Shown here in pieces: positions 6,615 through 13,070 of a DNA stretch of 20,911 bases. The stretch's first letter is position 1; every line of letters starts with the position of its first letter. A program made the position numbers and the translations under genes. The notes under the pieces were generated by a model. It was not told the DNA's origin. It saw only the letters and a list, made by a program, of their open reading frames with translations, and made no database searches. Source of the DNA: a virus; IMG/VR virus record IMGVR_UViG_3300040809_000789, positions 1 through 20,911 of that record, one strand, 5' to 3'.

Positions 6615-6636
6615 CTAAGTGATGCGTGTTTAGTAT
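6608..6636 (+). promoter_or_regulatory. Sigma70-type promoter, plus strand (first accessory island)
   Basis: A perfect -35 TTGACA (6608-6613), a 17-base spacer and a -10 TAGTAT (6631-6636) lie about 30 bases before the leader peptide start at 6667. It shares most of its -35 bases with the divergent minus-strand promoter. Confidence 0.7.
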
Positions 6637-6666
6637 TATGTTTAACTTAATGAGTGAGGCAACAAA

Positions 6667-6717
6667 ATGCTTAACTGGCTAATAACTAATATTCTAATGG
6701 ATGGTTACGATGATTAA
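6667..6717 (+). CDS. Possible 16-aa leader peptide
   Basis: A short frame (MLNWLITNILMDGYDD) has a better SD (TGAGG, seven bases before the ATG) than the gene that follows. Its stop overlaps the start of the secreted-protein gene in the eight bases ATGATTAA. This is the classic arrangement for translational coupling: ribosomes ending on the leader restart on the next ATG. The peptide itself has no recognised function. It could also be chance, since the frame is only 17 codons. Confidence 0.45.
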   Translation: MLNWLITNILMDGYDD

Positions 6718-7039
6718 AAAATTACTACTTATTGCAGCGCTATTCTCAACTAGCGCCGCAGCAAATGAAGAAACACTAGCCAAGCAATTAATTGATAACG
6801 CTTATGCAAAAGTTGGCCTAAGTTACAAATTCAATGAGGCGGAAGTTCGCTGGGATGGTGGTGCGACTAACAAGCCAATCGGAGCACGATTCGAAATTGG
6901 CACAAAGTACAAGAATTTCACGTTCGGGTACAGCCATCACAGCAATTTGCAAACCGGTTTCCCATTTAACGATAACCGTGAATACTTTAAAGATGAATTC
7001 TTTATCGATTACGAAATTAAGTTAAGCGAGATTTTCTAA
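6710..7039 (+). CDS. Secreted protein with signal peptide, 109 aa
   Basis: A clear Sec signal peptide is present: MIKK, a hydrophobic core LLLIAALFSTS, and a likely cleavage after AAA before NEE at about residue 19. The mature part is small and beta-rich, with GLSYKFNEAEVRWDG, FEIGTKYKNFTFGYSHHSN and FFIDYEIKLSEIF, so it is probably periplasmic or outer-membrane associated. The GYSHHSN phrase faintly recalls the active-site region of PagL-type lipid A deacylases, but the protein is shorter than a full eight-strand barrel. I chose the ATG at 6710 over the one at 6701 because it overlaps the leader stop and starts directly with the signal peptide. It is the first main gene of the accessory island; an envelope-modifying role is a guess. 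Confidence 0.65.
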   Translation: MIKKLLLIAALFSTSAAANEETLAKQLIDNAYAKVGLSYKFNEAEVRWDGGATNKPIGARFEIGTKYKNFTFGYSHHSNLQTGFPFNDNREYFKDEFFIDYEIKLSEIF

Positions 7040-7191
7040 TGCTAAGCAAGAACGATGTAATTGATTTTATTCTTAGATACGCAACATATGGCTTACTGTG
7101 CGTAATGATTGGCTTTGCAATTGGATATGTTTTAGCGGGCCCACATGTTGTAGATTTTATTGTTAATTGGAGTAACAACAATGCTAAGTAA
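7039..7191 (+). CDS. Single-span membrane protein, 50 aa
   Basis: The frame starts with MLSKNDVIDFILRYATYG, passes through a hydrophobic helix at about residues 17-34 (LLCVMIGFAIGYVLAG) and ends in a polar tail. It begins on the stop of the secreted-protein gene (TAATG) and overlaps the next gene by 11 bases. Function is unknown. The tight overlaps on both sides are the main evidence that it is real. Confidence 0.6.
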   Translation: MLSKNDVIDFILRYATYGLLCVMIGFAIGYVLAGPHVVDFIVNWSNNNAK

Positions 7192-7372
7192 ACAAACAAT
7201 GATGCAGCTGAAAAGTGAGCTGCCAAACGATAAGTACATAGCAATACTGGAAGATGTTACTTATACGTCACATCGAGTCATATCATCACCTAAAACTGAT
7301 GACTGGCCGGAATTTATGGTTAACGAAGTACGCGCACTAAATCAGCGCATTAAAGAAATTAAGGAGAAATAG
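7181..7372 (+). CDS. Small soluble protein, 63 aa, unknown
   Basis: The ATG at 7181 was chosen because GGAG lies eight bases upstream; a TTG at 7160 would add seven residues but has no SD. The protein begins MLSKQTMMQLKSELPNDKYI, is mostly helical and charged, and ends in a lysine/glutamate helix (RIKEIKEK). It has no membrane segment or cysteine. It begins inside the preceding gene and is followed after one base by the next start. Function is unknown. Confidence 0.6.
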   Translation: MLSKQTMMQLKSELPNDKYIAILEDVTYTSHRVISSPKTDDWPEFMVNEVRALNQRIKEIKEK

Positions 7373-7373
7373 T

Positions 7374-7529
7374 ATGTCACTAGCATTCGGCGGAAACGCA
7401 CAAGTAAAAAGCGACCCAATTTGGATTATCGCAGGGCGCAGTAATAAGCGAGAAAAGAAAGTAACGCACCGTATTAATGGTGAGCGTGCATCTCGCTCTG
7501 AGTTTGAAATGTTTAAGGGTGGTAAATAA
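7374..7529 (+). CDS. Small basic protein, 51 aa, unknown
   Basis: The start has a strong SD (AAGGAG, seven bases upstream). The translation begins MSLAFGGNAQVKSDPIWIIA, is rich in lysine and arginine in the middle (GRSNKREKKVTHRING) and ends in a glycine/lysine tail. No known family was recognised. The stop overlaps the next ATG as TAATG, as elsewhere in this operon. Confidence 0.6.
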   Translation: MSLAFGGNAQVKSDPIWIIAGRSNKREKKVTHRINGERASRSEFEMFKGGK

Positions 7530-7657
7530 TGTTCGAAAATGACGATCCATTAGGCTACGCTGTAATGGCTGCTTTTTGGATCTCATTATTACTAAGTGGC
7601 ACATGGTGGCCTGTAACTTTAATTGTATGGGTATTGATATGGATTTATGCAAAGTAG
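7529..7657 (+). CDS. Small membrane protein, 42 aa
   Basis: After an acidic start (MFENDDPLGY) nearly the whole chain is hydrophobic (for example FWISLLLSGTWWPVTLIVWV), with a glycine/threonine break that allows two short helices. It starts on the stop of the preceding gene and overlaps the following frame by 19 bases. The function is not known. It is one of several very small membrane proteins in this island. Confidence 0.55.
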   Translation: MFENDDPLGYAVMAAFWISLLLSGTWWPVTLIVWVLIWIYAK

Positions 7658-7743
7658 AAAAAAGTATAACTTGGTTTGTTGTAGCTGCAATGTGTTTAGC
7701 TTTTTACACAGCAGTTACAGTTGGTTTTTATTTTTTTAATTAG
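7639..7743 (+). CDS. Very small single-span membrane protein, 34 aa
   Basis: The frame MDLCKVEKSITWFVVAAMCL continues as a hydrophobic helix to FYFFN. It overlaps the preceding gene by 19 bases and ends eight bases before the next ATG. Only a weak G-rich element precedes it, so it probably depends on coupling. The short length makes it less certain than its neighbours. Confidence 0.42.
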   Translation: MDLCKVEKSITWFVVAAMCLAFYTAVTVGFYFFN

Positions 7744-7750
7744 TTTTTAT

Positions 7751-8119
7751 ATGAGATATTTGACAGAAGAGGAATTGAAATTAGCGCCAGATTGGGCTGA
7801 TTCGTATTTTATGAATTTATCAGGTCGTTTAGTTTACTTTAGCGCTATCACCGGTAACGCTCAGCTTTTTGGGCATGATTACATCATACGATATCTTAGT
7901 GAGGATCATTATGCGTTTTCAAGATGTAAACCAATACCTCGCAAGCCATTCGACATAACGCAGTACGTGTTTAGTGACGGAAGAATTAACTTCGATAAAT
8001 ATCATAATGGCCTGCTAGTAGAGATTGAAAGTGATTTTTACGAGTGCGCACACATAAATAAAGATGACGCCATAGCAATAGCTAAGCACTTTAATTTAAC
8101 AGCGGAGGATTTAAAATGA
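7751..8119 (+). CDS. Soluble protein, 122 aa, unknown
   Basis: I set the start at the ATG at 7751 (MRYLTEEELKLAPDWADSYF); the frame extends upstream but only through T-rich sequence overlapping the previous gene. There is no clear SD. The protein is mixed alpha/beta with many aromatics, and ends in a small helical motif, DDAIAIAKHFNLTAEDL, that resembles the closing helix of many small phage proteins. It contains no membrane segment. The stop overlaps the next start by four bases (ATGA). Function is unknown. Confidence 0.6.
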   Translation: MRYLTEEELKLAPDWADSYFMNLSGRLVYFSAITGNAQLFGHDYIIRYLSEDHYAFSRCKPIPRKPFDITQYVFSDGRINFDKYHNGLLVEIESDFYECAHINKDDAIAIAKHFNLTAEDLK

Positions 8120-8559
8120 TTAACAGAGTATTTAACGCGCTAATGTTTGCATTACTAATGTGTGGCGCATCAATGAATATCACAGGATTAATTGACGTTT
8201 ATGCAGTTTATGTATTTACTCAGCTCGCACTCGTTATTGTGAGTGGTATTTATTGTTTGTACGTAGCTTATCAGTTCGATACCGAGCATGATAAATCACT
8301 ATTTATCTCTGATAGTCTAATTAAGCACTTTGGCAAAAGATTCGATTCATACAATAAATTTATTGTCCTTCCGATTAAGGTTCTTTCTGTAATTGCGCTC
8401 GCCCATGCAGAGTATTTTATAACAGCCAGCGTGCTATCAATCGTCCTTTTGTTTTATTTCAAGTTGAGCGCGTCAATGGGTAGGAGGTTTAGCGTTATGG
8501 AAGAGTACATTTTGGCTCAATCACAAAATAACGTTTCAGTAGTTAGCTTTAAAAAGTAA
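8116..8559 (+). CDS. Membrane protein with about four spans, 147 aa
   Basis: Hydrophobic segments lie at about residues 7-25, 29-51, 81-97 and 102-117, followed by a polar C-terminal tail of about 30 residues. A good SD (GGAGG) precedes the ATG at proper distance. It is the last gene of the first accessory island and its stop is two bases before a strong terminator. The family was not recognised; an effect on the host inner membrane, such as exclusion or anti-phage interference, would fit a moron but is a guess. Confidence 0.65.
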   Translation: MINRVFNALMFALLMCGASMNITGLIDVYAVYVFTQLALVIVSGIYCLYVAYQFDTEHDKSLFISDSLIKHFGKRFDSYNKFIVLPIKVLSVIALAHAEYFITASVLSIVLLFYFKLSASMGRRFSVMEEYILAQSQNNVSVVSFKK

Positions 8560-8560
8560 A

Positions 8561-8589
8561 CAAAAACCCCTCGCAATGAGGGGTTTTTG
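8561..8589. terminator. Bidirectional terminator between convergent genes
   Basis: A perfect 12-bp inverted repeat, CAAAAACCCCTC / GAGGGGTTTTTG, with a five-base loop. It has U tracts in both directions and ends the plus-strand island as well as the fibre operon, whose stop lies at 8591-8593. Confidence 0.9.
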
Positions 8590-8590
8590 T

Positions 8591-9820
8591 TTAGACCTCA
8601 GCAATAATGATAAAGCTATCATCTCTAGCGATAACCGAGTTTGCAGCCGTTTTATTCTCTACCTCAATTCTCACCCTATCACCTTTTGCTAAATTGGTTA
8701 TAAAGTTTATCGGAAAGAATGCCACATCATTTGGCCCAACAAGGTTGTTGATTAACCTAGATATATGACTAAGCTCAGTTGGATATGTAGCGCCTCCATC
8801 GGTTGACTTTGTTACCCGAATATCAATCAAATCGTTAGCTGTGCCTTGAATTGCTAAATCACCGGTAATGATGAAATCACCAACACCAGTAAGGCATTCA
8901 AACTCACCGTTAACAGGTTGACTAAAGTGTATTGATTTCTCAACCGTAAACGTACCTAATAAAGGGTAGTATGTATCTATCGCCGCTATCGCCGTTGATG
9001 CTTGAGCTGTAATGGTGGATTTAATGTATTTGTTTGTATTGGGTAAGCCAGTGTTTGATTTCCAATTCGACTTAACTGATTCGGCGCTTATGTTCGGTGT
9101 TATCCCAGTGTCTTGAGGGTTTATAGCGCCCTGTCTTGTTATAAACGTACCTTGAAGTAATAACGACTCGTCACCAAGTATTTCAGATTCAGAAAAATCC
9201 AGTAAAGATCCATTGGCAGGTAGGTCACAGTTAATATCTGTAATGAATCGACCAGAGAAAGTCAACCCGGAACCAGCTTTGAATAATGCAGATAAATCAG
9301 ATAACCCACGAACAATCGATGTTGATATTCTTGCGCCATTCCATGCACCTCTAAACTCTAAAATAGGTGTACCACCGAATCGGCCACTACCTACCTCAAG
9401 GTATTGACGATAATTATCAATGTAGCCAAGAGATGTGCAATCATTAAAGTTTACCTTATCAAACTCTATCGCCTCACCACCTGTAACACCTTTGATACCC
9501 CATAACGATGAGTTAGATCCGCTAGTGGTTAGCGTTAAATCAGCACCAAGGATATTGCCGCTACCACCAACCGGTGAAGTAAACATAGTGTAGTTTTCAG
9601 CGCTTGAAAAAAGCCTAGAAACATCGAAGTTGTGGCCAGACAAATACAAACCAGCGGCAGGAACCTCAATGGATTGAGAGCCCATATCAACAGCACCATC
9701 AATAAAATAAACAACATCACTTCTTAAAGTTGGGCTAAAATCGCTCGCGTCACGAATGTAAACAATCTTGCTTGGTATATCGCTGAATTCAACTGAACTA
9801 CCGCTCCGCCTAATCCCCAT
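8591..9820 (-). CDS. Fibre-like beta-helix structural protein, 409 aa
   Basis: The protein is rich in short strands, glycine, serine and asparagine with repeated turns (for example GSGNILGADLTLTTSGSNSS), typical of a right-handed beta helix used in phage fibres and spikes. The N-terminus (MGIRRSGSSVEFSDIPSKI) is probably an attachment part. The C-terminal part (about residues 290-409) reads as a beta-sandwich domain ending DDSFIIIAEV, perhaps a receptor- or sugar-binding module. I prefer the ATG at 9820, which overlaps the upstream stop as TGATG and follows an SD (AGAGGTGG), over the GTG one codon earlier. Its place right after the capsid genes suggests a head fibre or capsid-bound fibre rather than a tail fibre. 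Confidence 0.6.
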   Translation of the reverse strand: MGIRRSGSSVEFSDIPSKIVYIRDASDFSPTLRSDVVYFIDGAVDMGSQSIEVPAAGLYLSGHNFDVSRLFSSAENYTMFTSPVGGSGNILGADLTLTTSGSNSSLWGIKGVTGGEAIEFDKVNFNDCTSLGYIDNYRQYLEVGSGRFGGTPILEFRGAWNGARISTSIVRGLSDLSALFKAGSGLTFSGRFITDINCDLPANGSLLDFSESEILGDESLLLQGTFITRQGAINPQDTGITPNISAESVKSNWKSNTGLPNTNKYIKSTITAQASTAIAAIDTYYPLLGTFTVEKSIHFSQPVNGEFECLTGVGDFIITGDLAIQGTANDLIDIRVTKSTDGGATYPTELSHISRLINNLVGPNDVAFFPINFITNLAKGDRVRIEVENKTAANSVIARDDSFIIIAEV

Positions 9821-10107
9821 CACGCCACCTCTACATTAACGGCTGAGTCACTGCCAACACTAAAAGCCCACAAGCCAACGTTATTATCAACTGCGTACGG
9901 CGTATCTATATTTGTTATTCTTCTAAATCCATCGGCGTCAGTTGGTTGAGTTGTCTTCTCGCACAGCCTAACGTGTGAACTTGATTCCAACTTTACATTC
10001 AGCGCAGTACCAAGCGTTACAGCAGGAAATCCAGCCTGTGCATTTAGCGCTGCGTTTACATCTACCCAAACACCAGCAGGGAGAGTAATATTAGGTCTTG
10101 TAGCCAT
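9820..10107 (-). CDS. Small beta-rich structural protein, 95 aa
   Basis: It begins MATRPNITLPAGVWVDVNAA and reads throughout as a compact beta sandwich. Similar small proteins with an 'ITLP..tWVd' opening are common beside capsid or fibre genes of marine phages and may be capsid-surface or fibre-base proteins; this is from memory of the family. It has a clear SD (GAGGAA) and an extended -10 promoter 28 bases upstream of the ATG. It is coupled to the fibre gene through TGATG, which suggests that the two products work together, perhaps as adaptor and fibre. Confidence 0.55.
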   Translation of the reverse strand: MATRPNITLPAGVWVDVNAALNAQAGFPAVTLGTALNVKLESSSHVRLCEKTTQPTDADGFRRITNIDTPYAVDNNVGLWAFSVGSDSAVNVEVA

Positions 10108-10134
10108 ATTTAATTCCTCGGTTACTTTTTACCC

Positions 10135-10143
10135 ATTATACCA
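10135..10143 (-). promoter_or_regulatory. Extended -10 promoter for the fibre operon
   Basis: The minus strand reads TGG-TATAAT, a consensus -10 with TGN extension, at suitable distance from the ATG at 10107. The upstream -35 is poor (AAACAT at 17-base spacing), as is usual for extended -10 promoters. Confidence 0.6.
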
Positions 10144-10153
10144 ACTAAAACTA

Positions 10154-10182
10154 TTGCATGTTTAAAGATGATGCGCTATTGT
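10154..10182 (+). promoter_or_regulatory. Weak sigma70-like promoter for the second accessory island
   Basis: TTGCAT (10154-10159), 17 bases, and TATTGT (10177-10182) precede the gene starting at 10212. Both hexamers are imperfect. It faces away from the fibre operon promoter in the same short gap. Confidence 0.4.
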
Positions 10183-10211
10183 GTTAGTGTTATTTTTAAT
10201 TGGAGGTTGTT

Positions 10212-10592
10212 ATGATTAACTTCAAATTTATGCACTTCAAGTGTAAAAGAAAAAAGAACGGTGCGTTAGGTGGTTTTGATACCGTTTACCTTAAAGGTTA
10301 TACGTTTCCAGCTATTCAGTGGGGAGCAATGGATGAGCGCGATATTTTTCAAGTTTTAAAATCTAGCAAGCCAATACAAAGAGCTAAGGTAATCCTTGAA
10401 CGCTCAGATCCTGAGCTATATGGCGGTCTAATAATTGACGGCAGTGAAGCTGAAAGGATAAGTAAAAAAGAGTATCAAAATGATAGCGGCGATAAACAAA
10501 CTCATTACATGGAGTACTTGCAATACTCGCCAACTGTGGCGTTCTTTTTAATTTTTGGAATGGCTGCTTTATCTGAGCATATGGGGTGGTAA
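10212..10592 (+). CDS. Protein with C-terminal hydrophobic segment, 126 aa
   Basis: A strong SD (GGAGG) five bases before the ATG at 10212 fixes the start; a TTG at 10200 lies on the SD itself and is rejected. The N-terminus is basic (MINFKFMHFKCKRKKNGALG) and the middle is mixed alpha/beta. One hydrophobic helix follows at about residues 106-119 (YSPTVAFFLIFGMAAL) near the C-terminus. It is probably a tail-anchored membrane protein. Function is unknown. The stop overlaps the next ATG as TAATG. Confidence 0.6.
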   Translation: MINFKFMHFKCKRKKNGALGGFDTVYLKGYTFPAIQWGAMDERDIFQVLKSSKPIQRAKVILERSDPELYGGLIIDGSEAERISKKEYQNDSGDKQTHYMEYLQYSPTVAFFLIFGMAALSEHMGW

Positions 10593-10795
10593 TGAATACA
10601 CTAAAAACTGAATACCTGAAACGCGCAATAGATACTGGAAATAAAAATGCAGTAAATCTTGTTCGTGAGTTTTTTGATGGTGGTGTTTTTGATTTCACAC
10701 TTACTCGCCGAGGAATATGCGTTGATACTGATAAAATTCAATGGAGTCTCGCAGACCTAGATAGAGCGCTTGATGTTATGGAGCAATCAAAATGA
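10592..10795 (+). CDS. Small soluble protein, 67 aa, unknown
   Basis: The chain starts MNTLKTEYLKRAIDTGNKNA, looks helix-strand-helix, and ends in an acidic/leucine helix (SLADLDRALDVMEQSK). It is coupled to the preceding stop by TAATG, with a G-rich SD (GGGGTGG), and overlaps the next start by four bases. No family was recognised. Confidence 0.6.
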   Translation: MNTLKTEYLKRAIDTGNKNAVNLVREFFDGGVFDFTLTRRGICVDTDKIQWSLADLDRALDVMEQSK

Positions 10796-10938
10796 ATATA
10801 CAAGACAGGAAACTATTGCAAGAATGCTATGGGTTGACGTACAAAGAGTGTAACTCTGTTTTCAAGATGGTTAGAACCGGTCGCTATACTTTAGATTCAG
10901 CAGCAAAGAAAATATTAAACCAAAGGGAATCAAAATGA
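10792..10938 (+). CDS. Small basic protein, 48 aa, unknown
   Basis: The frame reads MNIQDRKLLQECYGLTYKEC and on to a basic C-terminal helix (SAAKKILNQRESK), with two cysteines ten residues apart. Both ends use the four-base ATGA overlap with neighbouring genes, strong evidence that it is translated. The helix-turn-helix-like length and charge could suit nucleic-acid binding, but no motif proves it. Confidence 0.55.
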   Translation: MNIQDRKLLQECYGLTYKECNSVFKMVRTGRYTLDSAAKKILNQRESK

Positions 10939-11192
10939 CACTAGAACAAATAGCACAACAGGCAATGGATTATCTAGATAGTGTTGGTGTGGCGGCGGAT
11001 TATGAGATTTACAATGATTTAGTTAGAGTCATAACTGAAGATATAGAGTGGGCGTATTTTTATTTTGAATGTGATGAAATGATGGAGGATATAAAAACTG
11101 AATACCCAGAAAGCAAAGAGCGACGAGAAATGAGAATGCGGATTGATAAAGAAATAAAAATGCGGATTGATAAAGTAAAAAGCCCCAATTAA
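10935..11192 (+). CDS. Acidic helical protein with repeated tail, 85 aa
   Basis: The protein is acidic and aromatic in the first 60 residues (EDIEWAYFYFECDEMMEDIK). It then ends in a charged helix containing two copies of MRIDK, encoded by a 24-bp tandem repeat. It is the last gene of the second island; its TAA stop lies in the loop of the terminator. A DNA-mimic or protein-binding role would suit such acidity but is only a suggestion. Confidence 0.6.
   Translation: MTLEQIAQQAMDYLDSVGVAADYEIYNDLVRVITEDIEWAYFYFECDEMMEDIKTEYPESKERREMRMRIDKEIKMRIDKVKSPN
11135..11175 (+). repeat. Direct repeat of 17 bp, period 24
   Basis: AATGCGGATTGATAAAG occurs at 11135-11151 and exactly again at 11159-11175. 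The period is a multiple of three and the repeat stays in frame in the 85-aa gene, duplicating the MRIDK segment. Confidence 0.85.
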
Positions 11193-11201
11193 GGGGCTTT
11201 T
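11178..11201. terminator. Bidirectional terminator at the end of the second island
   Basis: AAAAGCCCC pairs with GGGGCTTTT around a six-base loop (AATTAA). The loop contains the stop codon of the plus-strand gene. The minus-strand capsid operon ends at 11222 and would use the same hairpin. Confidence 0.85.
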
Positions 11202-11221
11202 GTTTTATTTGGTTTGTTAGG

Positions 11222-11497
11222 TTATTTCTTTTCTAACTCTGCGAATTTTGCAGTTAAATCAGCGTTAGCCTTTTCTAACTCAGCAATTTTCTTGTTAGCA
11301 GCAGCTAACTCTTTTTTGCTGTCATCAGATTTAGGTTGCTCACCAGTCTCTTTAACTCGACCAACCAATGAGGCTGGAACAACAAAGTCATCGCCCTGCT
11401 CTAAAAGCTCAACATCAATAACGGTGTTGCGTTTAAGCTCACCGCTATCTTTGCCGACATAAAGCATTTTAACCGTCTTAGTTTTTGCTTTAGCCAT
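11222..11497 (-). CDS. Protein with C-terminal coiled coil, 91 aa, capsid operon
   Basis: The first 50 residues are beta-rich (KTVKMLYVGKDSGELKRNT, a small SH3-like pattern). The last 35 form a regular charged coiled coil (KKIAELEKANADLTAKFAEL). A strong SD (AAGGAG) precedes the ATG, and the gene starts 11 bases after the major capsid stop. Small proteins of this kind often follow the capsid gene and may be connector or scaffold accessories. No specific family was recognised. Confidence 0.55.
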   Translation of the reverse strand: MAKAKTKTVKMLYVGKDSGELKRNTVIDVELLEQGDDFVVPASLVGRVKETGEQPKSDDSKKELAAANKKIAELEKANADLTAKFAELEKK

Positions 11498-11507
11498 TAC
11501 TTACTCC

Positions 11508-12620
11508 TTAAGCTTTGGTGCCAACAGATAAGCCCATTTGACCTTTAAAGTCAGACTTAAGCTGGATTGACTGAGCGCACATATTCTTAAATACGTATTC
11601 GTCAGTAGTGTTTGCACGGAATTGTAGGATTTGTGCAAGTGGCATTGCGTCAAGAATCTCAACACATTCGCTATCACGCACTAGCGCTATAATTGTATCA
11701 GTTGGCACTGAGTCAGAAGCCACGATACGGTCAACACCTGGTAGTTGCAATAACTCTTGCTCAACAGTCTGGCGAAGCAAACCGGTAGCAGTTGGTGTAC
11801 CACTAGCAACAGCGTTTTGTGTTGATGCAATATAGAACCAGTCATCCCAGTTAAAGTAAAGCGTGAAGCCTGACTTGTAGTTGTCGCCGTGAGCAGCCTT
11901 TAATGTACCAACAACAGCATCTTTAATTTCAGCAGGTGTTGCACCTTGAATCGTTAAGCCGTGAGTGAACGTATTGCGGTCTGGGTGGTTAAGCATACCG
12001 TACACTTTAGAGCCGCTAATTTCGATATTATCAAAGCCGTTCAGGGCCATATCTTCACGCTTCTCTAGGATGTGACGGTTTTTGTTACGCATAGCGTTGT
12101 CACGCATTAAGCCACCACCATTACCGCGCATCAGTGTTTGCATTTGTCGCCAACCGTATGACACGTTATTGTCAAGAATCGGAATCGGCGTACCAGCATA
12201 CTCAATTACGTTTTGGTCTGTTTTAGCCTTACCGCGACCATCAAGAGTTACGTTAACATCTGTTGAGTTATCGCTGTACTTAGCGTAGTAGTCGATCATA
12301 ACACCGATATCTACAGTACGAGTAACCGCACTTGCTAAGTCGTCAAAAATACCAAGCATTGAACGTTTAATATCCAAACCGCCAGCAGCCCACTGACCGA
12401 ATGAATCATGCGGAACTGTTGCAGCGTTGCCAGAGAAAATATTCTCAGAGTTAGCAACCCAACCAGAGTCAGCATCAACGCCAATGCGCTTACCAAGCTC
12501 ACGCTCATGTTCATTCCACTTTTTCATGTGGTTAATCATCAGCGCCTGCTGGTCAGCAGTGTAACCCATAGGCTTAATAGCAGATGAGCCGTTAGCTGTA
12601 ATAATCTTGCTAGATTTCAT
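11508..12620 (-). CDS. Major capsid protein, 370 aa
   Basis: The protein has the size and position expected of an HK97-fold capsid subunit, after the protease and a small capsid-associated gene. Features of the encapsulin/linocin-like or DUF2184/DUF6260-type capsid group are seen: an N-terminal arm (residues 1-60), a DYYAKYSDNSTDVNV segment, repeated asparagine/arginine helices (MRDNAMRNKNRHILEKRED) and a C-terminal domain with ECVEILDAMPLAQILQFRAN. I place the start at the ATG at 12620: GGGGA lies eight bases upstream, and the frame extends two codons further only to a TTG. No separate propeptide cleavage site can be identified by eye. Confidence 0.8.
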   Translation of the reverse strand: MKSSKIITANGSSAIKPMGYTADQQALMINHMKKWNEHERELGKRIGVDADSGWVANSENIFSGNAATVPHDSFGQWAAGGLDIKRSMLGIFDDLASAVTRTVDIGVMIDYYAKYSDNSTDVNVTLDGRGKAKTDQNVIEYAGTPIPILDNNVSYGWRQMQTLMRGNGGGLMRDNAMRNKNRHILEKREDMALNGFDNIEISGSKVYGMLNHPDRNTFTHGLTIQGATPAEIKDAVVGTLKAAHGDNYKSGFTLYFNWDDWFYIASTQNAVASGTPTATGLLRQTVEQELLQLPGVDRIVASDSVPTDTIIALVRDSECVEILDAMPLAQILQFRANTTDEYVFKNMCAQSIQLKSDFKGQMGLSVGTKA

Positions 12621-12635
12621 GTTCAAAATCCCCTA

Positions 12636-13067
12636 TTAAGCTGGTTTAGTGTATGCGTTGGCAACAACGAAATCTAAGAAGCCAACACCTGTTAAGTTCT
12701 TTGCACCATCAACAAATGCAACAACAATATCACCAGTTGCAGCAGCAGCTAATTGACCGCTAGCATTAACTGTTAACTCAGCTTGGTCTGCATAGTTACC
12801 GATTGCCGCTAACGCTTGATACTCTTGCTCTGGCTCTAGGCGATACTGAATGCCAGTTTCATCAGCTGTATAAGCCGTTTCAATGTCACTCTCTAAATAA
12901 CGAGGGTTAGATAAAAGCAGTAAGCGACCCGTAGCGTCAGCAGCTGTTACAACCTTACCCGTTGCAGCTTTCTTTACGAAAGTACCAGGTAGGTATGCAC
13001 CAGTTACTTGTAGATTTAGTGTTTCTGGTTCGCGCTCAGCCGGACCGCGATAAATTACGTTAGCCAT
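12636..13067 (-). CDS. Capsid-associated (decoration/cement-type) protein, 143 aa
   Basis: The protein is alanine- and valine-rich with beta strands (for example TGAYLPGTFVKKAATGKVV and GDIVVAFVDGAKNLTGVGFL). It lies between the protease and the major capsid genes, as decoration or cement proteins do in many siphoviruses. The SD GGAGG is provided by the last codons of the upstream protease gene, which ends three bases before the start. Decoration proteins stabilise the expanded capsid by binding its outer surface. The role is inferred from order, size and composition. Confidence 0.6.
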   Translation of the reverse strand: MANVIYRGPAEREPETLNLQVTGAYLPGTFVKKAATGKVVTAADATGRLLLLSNPRYLESDIETAYTADETGIQYRLEPEQEYQALAAIGNYADQAELTVNASGQLAAAATGDIVVAFVDGAKNLTGVGFLDFVVANAYTKPA

Positions 13068-13070
13068 ATA

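Noticed and set aside
7160-7181. Upstream TTG start for the 63-aa gene
   Set aside because: The GGAG ribosome site lies downstream of it and correctly spaced for the ATG at 7181.
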